In this document: one piece after another, positions 21,434 to 31,772 of the stretch
How the letters are laid out: every line of letters begins with the position of its first letter
Position numbering within the stretch: position 1 is the stretch's first letter
Assembly (NCBI GenBank): GCA_028274465.1
Contig: CM051456.1
Coordinates: 92,552,753 to 92,616,752 of the forward strand
Length of the DNA stretch: 64,000 nucleotides
Direction: 5' to 3'
Source: Plantago ovata
Lineage: Eukaryota; Streptophyta; Magnoliopsida; Lamiales; Plantaginaceae
The notes under the pieces: generated by a model
Seen by the model: the letters and a program-made list of their open reading frames with translations, nothing else
Database searches by the model: none
What the model was told of the DNA's origin: nothing
Translations under genes and position numbers: made by a program

Positions 21434-23512
21434 GTGATCGTGTCTAGAAACGTGAAGTTTTTAGAAGCTGAATACCTCGAAGAAGAGAGGTTAGATGATA
21501 TGATAGAACTTGAAGAAATTCAAGACTTTGACACGCGCGAACATGAGGTCTTTAAATCTTCTGATTTGGACTCAAGTTCAGTGGGAGCTTTCGAAGCAGA
21601 CAAGGGTGATGATATGACACTTGCTAGGCATGTCATAGTCAGTGGGAGTCCTGTGATTAGATCAACAGTTGAAACCACACCTGTAGAACCCGTTGTCAAC
21701 CAACCTGTGCAACAACTTGCGCAAGAGCAGCCTCCCGCAAGGGAACAGGGTCGCGCCCAACGACCAGCTGCATCAGTACCCACTGACAATGTTCGTGTTA
21801 CACGAAGCCAGAAAAGAAAAGCACCAGAACAAGTCGAGCTCCGTAGGTCGAAGAGGATCCTTAGAGGACCTCAGAAGCAAAGCCTTATGATAGAAGACAT
21901 CAGTGAACTTGATGTCGGTTTATCAGATCGGGAAGATCCCGAGACCAACAAAGAGGCAATAATTGATATTGACTCAGACAAATGGCAAGAGGCCATGGAA
22001 TTAGAAATGGATTCAATGTACCAGAACCAAGTTTGGAACTTGGTAGACTTGCCCCAAGGGGTTAGACCAATTGGGTGCAAATGGGTCTTTAAACGAAAGA
22101 CAGATGCCGATGGCAAGGTACAAACGCACAAAGCTAGGCTTGTGGCAAAAGGCTACACGCAAAGGTATGGCATCGATTACGATGAAACCTTTTCACCAGT
22201 AGCAAAATTGAAGTCCATTCGAATTCTACTTGCGATAGCTGCCTACTATGATTATGAAATCTGGCAGATGGATGTAAAGACAGCCTTCCTCAATGGCAAC
22301 CTTGAGGAAGAGGTCTATATGGTACAGCCGGAAGGTTTTATTAGTAAAACCAGGCCAACTGCTGTATGCAAATTACAAAGATCCATCTATGGGCTAAAGC
22401 AAGCGTCAAGGAGCTGGAATATCCGCTTTGATGAAGCTGTCAAATCGTTTGACTTCATCAGAAGCAAGGAAGATCCCTGTGTCTATGCGAGACACAGCGA
22501 CAAAGGAGTTGTTTTCATGATCATTTATGTAGATGACATTTTGATCATGGGAAACAATGTCTCTATGCTAGAAGAGACTAAAGTTTGGTTATCAAGTACC
22601 TTCTCGATGAAGGACTTGGGTGAAGCGAACTACATCCTAGGGATCAAGATCTTTAGAGATAGATCCAAGAGGATGTTGGGAATGACACAGTCCGCCTACA
22701 TCGACAAAATACTGAAGCGTTATAAGATGGACGACTCAAAGAGAGGCTTTCTCCCAGCTAGGCATGGGATTGTCTTATCAGTTAAGGATGGTCCTAAAAC
22801 TGATGAAGAAAGAAATGCAATGAGTCGTGTGCCCTATGCTTCGGCAGTAGGGTCTATAATGTATGCAATGAACTGCACAAGGCCCGATGTGGCATATGCG
22901 CTTAGTGTCACTTGTCGACACCAACAGAATCCAGGAGTACCTCACTGGACTGCTGTGAAGAACATTCTTAAGTACCTTAGACGGACTAAAGAGATGTTCT
23001 TGGTGTTTGGTGGAGAACCAGAATTGAAGATGTCTGGGTATGTCGACGCTGGATTTGAATCAGATCCTGATGAGTTTAAGTCACAGACAGGATACGTATT
23101 CAAATTGAACGGAGGAGCTGTCTGTTGGAAGAGCTCTAAGCAAGCCATGATTGCTGACTCATCCACAGAGGCCGAGTACATAGCTGCATCAGAAGCATCG
23201 AAAGAAGCTGTCTGGATTTCAGAGTTCTTGAAGGAATTGAGGGTTGTTCCTGCTCCCAGTCCAATAACGATTTATTGTGACAATACGGGCGCCGTCGCTC
23301 AAGCGAGGGAGCCTAGATCTACAAACAAGAACAAACATGTACTTAGAAAATATCACGTTATACGTGAGATTATAGATAGAGGAGAAGTTAGTATAGAACG
23401 TGTCTCAACCACGGACAACGTGGCAGATCCTTTCACCAAGGTCTTATCAGTGGAAGTCCACTTAAGACATTATGCTAATCTGGGCATTAGGCATATAGGT
23501 GACTGGATCTAG
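21434..23512 (+). pseudogene. pol: Copia C reverse transcriptase and RNase H (open segment of broken pol)
   Basis: A 692-codon open stretch, the best preserved enzyme part of the element. RT begins near 21980 (KWQEAMELEMDSM), with WVFKRK, QMDVKTAFLNG, IYGLKQASRSW and the catalytic YVDDILIMG near 22528-22555. RNase H follows with D (GYVDAGFES), E (STEAEYIAA), D (YCDNTGAV) and the HVLRKYHVIRE motif. The segment ends ten or so bases before the purine tract. It looks intact, but the upstream frame is broken, so no complete polyprotein can come from this locus. Confidence 0.92.
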
Positions 23513-23515
23513 TCC

Positions 23516-23526
23516 AAGTGGGAGAT
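23516..23526 (+). other. Polypurine tract of C
   Basis: AAGTGGGAGAT directly precedes the 3' LTR, the usual plus-strand primer in copia elements. Confidence 0.85.
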
Positions 23527-25564
23527 TGATAGTGTATATGTCCTAGAGACAGTCCTTACTAAGGGCATGGTGCCCTTGTAGAGGACATATATGTACTATT
23601 ACACAGGTCAACGTAATATAATATATGTTTGTTTCATTTTTACTGTTGAGTATTGCTTTCATATTTCTATTACACCAGGCTGCAGCATGTCATATCTATA
23701 TTGCTGTCTGTATAGATACTGGACATGTCCCCTCGGATAGATGACCGATCACACAGTTAGTGGGAGCTATGTGAGTTATCATCTATCCCAAACTCTCCCT
23801 ACTCGTGGTACATCTCGGATGTGGGGGTCTGAATGAACCTGACAAGACTAGTATGCGTGGAGGTTATACTTGTTGGAGCAAGTGTGAGCCGATCCCACGG
23901 CCACGGAACGGATTGTTGGACAATCAAGGAACGTTCCCATAACTGCGCATAGTTGTTCGAAGAAGCTTTATCGAACAATGGAAGTACCCACCGGACACTC
24001 CCATCGATGTATACTCTACACCGAATGTGTCTATGGGAACCGGTGAGTTGTCAAAGTGATGCCATTCGTCCTTTGTACTTACAGGACTTTATCATCACAT
24101 TTGTTGCTCCATATCCTTGGTGGACCCGTCGATGTCAGCTCTGAATAAGCAGTTGACCTAAGGCACGATCCAGGATTATGGCTAAATACAAATGGGGGTG
24201 ATAAGTGATTCTGTGAAGGATTCATCTCTCAAGTGTAGCACAGGAGAGCACTGCTCGTAGTCTGCATAGTTGTGTTGGTAAAGTCACTGGCCAGTGCAAA
24301 TGATATATTATGATGGTCATAAGTATATCTTAACCAAACAACTCCCTGAGACGCCCGTGGATGTATTATTGGGATAGACACTTCATCGATCCTAGATACA
24401 TCAGAGCAAGTCCGATGAAGGGACGTTACCATCGCCGCGTTGAGCGCAACAGGCTTCGCAACGAAAGGGTTAGCTTTGAGAAACCTCTCAAACGTCCTCG
24501 CGTATTAATACTGCAAATGGAACCGTCTAGGAATTCCATGTTGCCTATCAGAATATCCTTGAAGATGGAATCGCAATTAATTTGGAATTAATTGTGATAG
24601 ATGGATTATAATTGATTTGGAATTAATTATAATAATTGGTGGCTCAATTAATGATTTGGAATTATTAATTGAATTGGCTAATTAATTGTATTTTATGTAA
24701 ATACAATTAAAGATTATATTTTGGAAATATAATGGAGGTTTGATACTAAAGGATATGTTAATTTAGAATTAACATATGCACTTGGGCAAAATCTACTTGG
24801 AGTTTGGATTGCCTTAGAAATATATGTGGGTCCCAAAAGTGGGACCCACGTTCTGTAGGACAGGCGCGCGCGCGCGCATGGTGGAATAGGGGAAGGAGTT
24901 CGACTCCTTCTTCTATTAGAAGTCCAAGGGATAAGTTAGATTTTCCTGATTGAGTTTTGATTTGATTGGGAATGAATCTAGACTTGATATTGGTTTCCTT
25001 GTGCAATAAGAATTAGATTCTTATTCCTTTACGAAGTCTAATAGCTTATGCTTTAGGCTTCTATAGACTACTATATAGTAGACTATTGGAGAGAGTTTTA
25101 CATACAAGTTTGTACACGGTTACATGCGATTTGATCACAGTCTTCCTACCCAGTTTTCTTAGAGAAAATAAAAACTCTCCCCTCCTCTCCTTAAGCCACG
25201 CGCGCGCACATCGCCACCGGAGGGAATTTCCGCCCCGTCTTCTTGGTCACATAAAGAATATCCTAGCATTCTTCCGATAGGCTGTTCATCCGTGGATACC
25301 AAGGTTGAGGTTCTAGGAGCTGGAAACTAACTCATATTGTCTTGCAGATATACAGAGTATTGTAGATATCTTCGACTTCGACGAAGGAGAAGATACACCG
25401 GAATATTACGAAGACTTGGAAGCTACTTTGGAAGTAAGGTTAGTCTTCTAATTGACGTGTTTATATATATACGACATATGCATAATCAATTAACCGGTAT
25501 GTTAAGAAAATTTTTAAAATTCCGCTGCGTACCCTAGGGGTAACTCTGACCATATTTTCTTACA
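23527..25564 (+). repeat. 3' LTR of C
   Basis: 2038 bp, colinear with the 5' LTR apart from a 61-bp deletion at about 24547 (junction TTGCCTATCAG) and a few small indels, including a 2-bp loss in the TATA palindrome near 25072. Confidence 0.95.
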
Positions 25565-25569
25565 AAAAC
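25565..25569 (+). other. Target site duplication of C (right copy)
   Basis: AAAAC, matching 15522-15526. Confidence 0.93.
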
Positions 25570-26212
25570 CATGGTGACGGCACTTGTTCATGAGGTCTTG
25601 GAACCTCTCAAACGCGGTGTAGATGGTCTCATCATAGTCCTATTTGAATCCAGTGATTTGCGCCTTAAGCGCGGTAGTCAAGGTGTGAGGGAAGTATTTT
25701 TCCATGAAAGCTGAAAAAACCTTCTCCCAAGTGTCCAGCGAGCCTGCTGGTAGAGAACTCAACCATGACTTCGCTCTGTCGCCAAGTCCCATAGCAAAAA
25801 CCTTCATTCTCAACTCGTCCGTTGTTATTTCAGCTCCGGGTCATGGGAGTTGGTTGACGAAATCATCGATATCGTGCAAGTACCCCATCACATCTTCCCT
25901 TGCTAAGCCATAGAACCTCGGAAGTTGTTGGAACGCGTGGTTCTTGATTTCCAGATCACGAGTTGCAGACGAAAGAACAATCGCCGGTCCCCTCATACGA
26001 TCCTTGGAGGGTTGAACCCATGCTTTCAGTGGTCTAGATTCTGCCATTCCGTCGATTTCCTTGAAAAGACTGTGTAGAGATTCAGAGAAATCGGTATCCT
26101 CTATTTCCTCTAGTTCACGCCTTTGAAGTAGTCGCCTTCTTTGGTGGTAGAGTCTGTCGATCTCAGCAATTGAATCAGCAAGCGGTGTTCCTTTAGATCG
26201 TGTATGTGGCAT
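25570..26212 (-). pseudogene. gag: Athila-like gag of B, 5' part, split by C
   Basis: Minus-strand start MPHTRSKGTPLAD at 26212, the same start as D (36391). It contains the capsid domain of Athila-type Gag (YGLAREDVMGYLHDIDDF, then MGLGDRAKSWLSSLP). Two in-frame nonsense codons are seen: TGA at 25843-25841 and TAG at 25642-25640. D has CGA and CAG there, so both are C-to-T changes on the coding strand. B keeps about 17 codons (DTDFSESLHSLFKEID region) that D lacks. The gene continues at 15521 beyond C. Confidence 0.88.
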
Positions 26213-26337
26213 ACACTATCTGTAACAGACTAGGAAAGGAGTATCAGAGAAAGATTAAATAGGAAAACTAAAAACTACTAGAACTAGGAATTGAATGCTG
26301 AAAATATAAAAAAGTTAAACAGAAAAAAGGAGTATAG

Positions 26338-26355
26338 TCCCCGGCAACGGCGCCA
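26338..26355 (-). other. Primer binding site of B (Asp tRNA type)
   Basis: On the minus strand TGGCGCCGTTGCCGGGGA lies three bases inside the 5' LTR. It is complementary to the 3' end of plant tRNA-Asp and typical of Athila-type elements. Confidence 0.92.
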
Positions 26356-26358
26356 ATT

Positions 26359-27539
26359 TGATGAACGTCGAATTTGTCAGATTCTAATTGATCAAATAAA
26401 TTTGTATTTAGCCAAAGGCAATTCACAACTACAACGAAAACCGTAGTGTAGCAGTAGAATAACCTCGAGTGTCGATCTCTAAGGACTATAACTAGCTTTA
26501 TCTAATCTAACATAAGAATATAAAATCAGCAAACGACTTAGCAAAGGTTTTTCTTAGCAGATAATGAAGATTGGTGATATTATGGTCATTCAAAGCATAG
26601 CAGGTTAATAATCATGCATAAATTCCTCGGTCTTGCATGGAGATCTTTGATCAATGAATTGTCCAATTGTGTTCCGTAATTATTCAACACTACGAAGATA
26701 GAGGTTTTAGATAGATCAAAGAAATAAAGCAATAACTCAGAGTATAATGCGCGATATAGCCATTAGCATAATTATTAACACTTCCCTAAGAAATCACATA
26801 CTATCACCAACGAGAAGTTTAGCTACTCATAGATTTCATGCAATCAACAGAAATCATACCACGAATGAATGAAAACATGATGAAAGATATATAAATATAA
26901 ATAGAAAAACTGTAAGATACAATGTTACCGAAGGTTGTCAATCTCCGAAGAATCGCGATCTTACAAGCTCCAAATTGCTAAGAAAAAGTATCTCCTAAGC
27001 TAAGAACCCCCAGAACAGGCTCTGGAGAATTCCTACCTAAAACTACTGAGAAAGGTTAGAGAAAAGGTCTGGAAAAGTATGAAAAACGGAGAAAACTGAG
27101 CAACTATATATAGGTATTCGGGAGGTGTGGGGCGAAGGGCCCCACACACCGGGCGATTCGCATGGTGTGGAGCGATTCGCCCGGGAGTCTTTTTCGGCCC
27201 TTTACGCATTTTCGACGCGTTTTTTGTTTTCTTCCCATTTTCGGACTCTGTTTTTGCCTTCTAGTGACCTTTTAGCCTTCAGACTCGACCCCTAGACTTC
27301 AAATCCTATCCGGAATCTTTCCGATACTCCAATTAGGCCTTCGGAACACCAATTCCTTGTCTACTTCAATATAATTGCCCGGAAAACCTCGTTTTTCAAC
27401 CAAAACCTGTAAAATACAAACTAAAGGGAAACTTGACACTATTCTAATAAAATGCACTAAAATATAGATAAATTAACATAGAGGATAGCTAAAATAGGTG
27501 AAAAAGACTCAAATGAAAGTGTAAAATACACGTTCATCA
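26359..27539 (-). repeat. 5' LTR of B (minus strand)
   Basis: 1181 bp, same ends as 8803-10004. About 25-30 substitutions by eye separate the two, plus a loss of about 20 bp in the palindrome cluster at about 27160-27185. Confidence 0.95.
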
Positions 27540-27544
27540 TTGCT
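27540..27544 (+). other. Target site duplication of B (right copy)
   Basis: TTGCT, matching 8798-8802. Confidence 0.95.
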
Positions 27545-30500
27545 GAGGTGGTTACTGAAACCTATGTCAGCAATGTTGAAGTGTTTGCGGAAGCCTTCAA
27601 CAATCAACTTAATGTTGATCCTTCAACTGTGAATAGACCACAAGGCAGTGGAAATGAAATTCCTTCCCAAGTCCCAGATATCTACATTGTAGATAATCTA
27701 GATGATCAAACTTTGGAACCATCAAGTGATATTGCTGCTAATCTGAGAACCGCGACACGTGCTGATGCTGCTGAAAAGATGGTTGCTGAACAAGCAACTC
27801 ATCAAGTTGCTGAAACCACAGTTGCTGAAGAACCAGTTGCTGAGACAGCAATGGTTCAAGTCCCAGAAGTTGCTGAAGAAACACAAGAAGCATTATTCGA
27901 CGACACATCTCACAATGCTGAGAATACTGGCCACAGTTCACCAAAGACATCAATTGAAAAAGTCCAGGTTGTACTGGAAGCTTTAAGCCAACAGATGGAC
28001 TTGGATATTGAAGAAACATCCAACAAGTCCATAGATGTTTTTATGACAAGCAGTGAGCTTAAGGGTCAAGATGCTTCTGCTCAACTTGTCATTTCAGAGA
28101 CAAGGGAGATTGCTGAAACCGCGCAGCTTTCTCAAACAGAGCAAGCCAAGAAGTCTGCTCAAGAAACAGTCCCAGAAACTGAAGAAACTGTTAATGCTGA
28201 AAGGACTGAGCCACAACCTGTCCTTCTTCAGCAGGTAGATAACTCAACCATCAGTAAAACTTCATTTTCTGAAACTCATTCTTTTGCTAATATTATGATA
28301 TCTCTACAGACTTCTCAAGATGCAAGTCAGATGGTTGCTGAAGCCTCTGCACCAGAGTCAACACTTACTGCTCATCAGGTGGTTAAAGTTTTTGGTAATA
28401 AAAATGTATCTAACTCATATTTATTTCAGGATGAACAAATGGAGGATGCTACTCAAGCTCCTCAAGGAATGGAAATTGTACAACATGAGCTTCCTGATAC
28501 TCAGCAGGTAATTCATGTTTCAGCTTTGAACTCTAAGGCAATTATCCAAACCTCTCCTGATCTAAATATTATTCTTTTTCAGGCTCTAAAGGAGACCACT
28601 GAAGTGGTGCACATCACTGAAGATTCACAAGTGATTTATGAGGAACTTTACTTGAACTTCAAAAGAACAACCCTGTCAAGAGTTGCTAAGTCTGTCAGCA
28701 ACTGGCAAAGGTACAGAAGGATGGACTTTTCTGACCTCCATCCTCATCTATCAAATGAGAAAAAGAGATCCCCTCTGCTGAAGCTCGAGACATTTGTCCA
28801 CTCCATACTTCCTGAAGAATTCTCATATTCTCAGCTAATGAGCTCGAATCTGATTGCTCAAATCAGAGAGAATATGAAGGCAAAGTTTAAGACTGCCTCT
28901 CCATCTGAACAAGCTGTGATGCTCAAGGGTTCATTTGTACCCGTGGTGGCTGATCCCCACAAAATCAATGAGGAAGAGGAAGTAACAAGTGTTGCTTTAT
29001 ACAAGCACCTTGAGCTAGTCATTCTGACTGATGATGATGAAGAGGAAGAAGATGAAAACATCCCTACTGATCCCAGTGATGATGAAGGGAAAGATTCAAA
29101 GGACAAAAAGCATGAAGATGATGACAACCAAGGTCCAAGTCCTGATGCTGGTGGTTTAAAATTAACAGTTGCTGAAACTGGACAACAAGACAAACAGCAA
29201 GCTGAACAAACACAAACTCAGCATGAATCTCAACCTTCTCCTGCCGATGCTGAAAATCAAGCACATGTACAAGGCGCTGATACTGAAGAGGAATACGCCA
29301 GAAAACGAGCTGCCTTGAAACATGGCAAGAGCCAATTTTCTGATGCCAAGGTCACTGATACAAACCTTGATGATGAAGATGAAATGGATGAAGATTACCA
29401 ACGAGCTCTACAAAACAGTCTCCTGATTCATGCAACGCATACGCAAGATCTGGAAATTGGTCAATCTTCAGGAGTAAAACCAAAGGAAGTCCCCTCCCTT
29501 CCACTTACTACTGGCGAAACTCCAGTAATTGAGTCTCAAACGTTGCCCTCAGCAACTACTCAATTAAAACTAACTACTGGCGAAACTCCAGTAATTGAGT
29601 CTCAAACGTTGCCCTCAGCAACTACTCAATTAAAACTAACTACTGGCGAAACTCCAGTAATTGAGTCTCAAACGTTGCCCTCAGCAACTACTCAATTAAA
29701 ACTAACTACTGGTGAAACTCCAGTTGTTGAGTCTGAAGCGTTGCCATCAGCAACCACTCAACCAAAAGGAAATGAAGCTGCTGACTTAGGTTTCAAGGTT
29801 GCTGGCCTTGATGAATCTGAGGATGAAGATGATCTATCAGCAAACGAGGATGAAAACTCAAAGAAAGACCCAAAAGTGGTTGAAATTCCTCCTCCTGATT
29901 ACATAACTGATAAAGACGATTGCTTAAGAGCAGAATTGCTGCTACAAGATGATCAGTTTGCTTCAGAACTAAAAGTTCATTCCTTGACCCCAAATCTAGT
30001 GTCGTTCCCACGTGTAGAGGAGTTTACTCCTAGAATTTTGGCACTAAAGAAAGTCCATGATGCCTGCAAAGCAGAAGATGAGGCATTGCTTGCTGAGAGC
30101 CCGCTTGATATTGGAAAAATATTGGCTACAGTGCTGAGACGCACTACTACTCTTACAATAGCTCAGAAAGACATCAGTCTTTATCACAAGAGCTATGAAG
30201 AAGATGTAAGTCAAGCACTCCGGCTAGCAAAGACCGCATTAGTAAAGGCTCAGACTTTCATGGAAGAAAAGGCCGCAACAGAGCAAAGACATGAGGAGAA
30301 CATGATGAGTATTAAAAATGAGTTGTCAAAGATGACTTCTGATCAGCAACAAATCATCATGAAATACAACAGTCTAAGTACTCTTGCTGAAAATTGCAAT
30401 GAGTTCTACTCTCTGCACATCACTCCGATGTTGCAATCCATGTCTAAGGGGGAAAGAGAAGTACAAGAAAAAGAACCCAAACCCCTCCTACTGTTGATGC

Positions 30501-31508
30501 GCCACTACCATTAGAACCTCTTGCTGAAAAAGAGCAAAGTTCTAAAAGACAAGCAGAATCTGAGTTAAATTCAGCAAGTCCCAAAAAGAGAAAAACTGCT
30601 GCTGAAACTCAAGGTTTTTGCCACACTGAAAGTCATCAAGATCTGAATGAAGATGGTGATGATGATGACAATCAGACAATATCTCAAGCCACAAGAGCTA
30701 GACCAATTACAACCTTAACTCCGTCTGGCCAATCAAAGCATTTCTCTTCTGACTCAAGATCTTCAGCAAGAGATCAAGAAATGCAAAGTCAAGAAGAAGA
30801 AGGCAAAGACAGGAAGAAAAGAGGCTGACCAGCATTGCTATTGGCTCCGGCATTGAATATACAAAGACCAGCAATGATGAAACCACTCAGAACATGATCA
30901 GAAACGTTCATGGTTGCTGGATCTTAAAGTTGGAAGACGTGCTGGTGAATGAGTTATTTCCAATAGCCATATTGAACCAAATGTTCACTTGGATTGATCT
31001 CAAGGTAAAAAGGAAAGAAAGGGCTGAGTCCCTCCCAAGAAATATTGTTGGGAGATGGTTGAATCTTGAAGTCTCAGTAAGAAGAACTGCAATTGGTAAA
31101 TCTATAAGACAAGAACCTGATTTGATAAAACCAGTTGGCATTGCTTATTACTCTGACCCAGTGACCAAGAAAACAAAGAAGAGACTTGGATTGATTCCTT
31201 ATGAGTATTTCTATCTCACTTCTAAGGATCAAGAAGAAGATCTTCTCTGGCTAAGGAAGATTCATCCTAAAAGCATTTCAGATACACAGCTTCTCCATGC
31301 CAGCAATTGGGGCATGCATTTGTGGGTAACTCATTACATGGAAATGAATGCTGAAAAGCATCATCATACTGCCTGCAAAAATGCAAGGATTCTTCAACTA
31401 CAAGTCCGTAGGCTACTTGAGAACTACGAGAAGGACTGTATTGAATTCACTGCACTTGCTGAGAAGAGTGTAAGAGAGATTTTGAGAAAATCCTCTGGAA
31501 GAGCTTAA
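27545..31508 (+). pseudogene. Sirevirus A accessory ORF, 3' part
   Basis: Resumes in frame after B and stays open to 30514 (about 990 codons), making this an exceptionally long accessory product of about 1,450 codons. The first half is low-complexity, rich in Val-Ala-Glu from repeated GTTGCTGAA. A folded-looking segment (LYLNFKRTTLSRVAKSVSNWQ, about 28650-28960) is followed by Asp/Glu runs, a four-copy 22-residue repeat and a coiled coil near 30100-30400. After a frame change at about 30490 the rest is decayed, but a conserved C-terminal region is open at 30894-31508 (WILKLEDVLVNE, IPYEYFYLTSKDQ). No transmembrane or fusion-peptide-like segment is visible. Function unknown. Confidence 0.75.
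29504..29767 (+). repeat. Four tandem 66-bp units in the accessory ORF
   Basis: Units start at 29504, 29570, 29636 and 29702. The first three are identical but for one base and the fourth has diverged. Each encodes 22 residues beginning LTTGETPV, so the frame is kept. Confidence 0.95.
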
Positions 31509-31772
31509 CTCTCTGTAATAGTTCTGTTAAAGTTTTTATTTGCTGATTTTGTTTAGTTATCTCTGCTCTTTCTTGTAAACTTACTGAAAGATAACTATCA
31601 GCAATGAAGCTTTTGACTCTTATTGGTTTTTGATTATGCAATTTACTTATGCTTACTGTTTAATTATTCAAGTATGCTTGCATTAATCAACTGATTTATT
31701 CAACATCAGAAACCTCTAAAAGGGTAACAATTAATTTATCCATGGATTGCTAACATCAAAAAGGGGGAAATT
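31509..31772 (+). other. Spacer and polypurine tract of Sirevirus A
   Basis: AT-rich non-coding sequence after the accessory gene. The tract AAAAAGGGGGAAATT at about 31757-31771 abuts the 3' LTR. Confidence 0.8.

Larger units (their letters stand above)
15527..25564 (+). mobile_element. Ty1/copia retrotransposon C with long LTRs
   Basis: A complete 10.0-kb insertion with LTRs of 2094 and 2038 bp, both TGATAGTG...TTCTTACA, an initiator-Met-type primer site, a 1.7-kb leader, gag, pol in copia order and a purine tract, flanked by AAAAC. LTR divergence is roughly 25-30 substitutions by eye (about 1.3-1.5%), younger than or similar to its hosts A and B. The pol sequence (KRGFLPARHG region, YVDDILIMG) is clearly copia; I do not commit to a named lineage. 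Coding regions are already broken. Confidence 0.95.
8803..27539 (-). mobile_element. Athila-like, RT-less Ty3/gypsy element B (interrupted by C)
   Basis: LTRs of 1202 and 1181 bp bound an element read on the minus strand. In that direction it has an Asp-tRNA-type primer site, a gag-protease gene, a spliced accessory gene, a hairpin-rich 3' region, a purine tract and the 3' LTR. Without C it measures about 8.7 kb. The gag and protease resemble the Athila lineage. Nowhere in the internal sequence is there an RT, RNase H or integrase motif, so this is a large non-autonomous derivative. D and G belong to the same family. It is flanked by a perfect TTGCT duplication. Confidence 0.9.

Noticed and set aside
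7411..31508. Envelope gene of an endogenous retrovirus
   Set aside because: Position is env-like, but there is no signal peptide, fusion peptide or transmembrane segment; composition is nuclear-protein-like.
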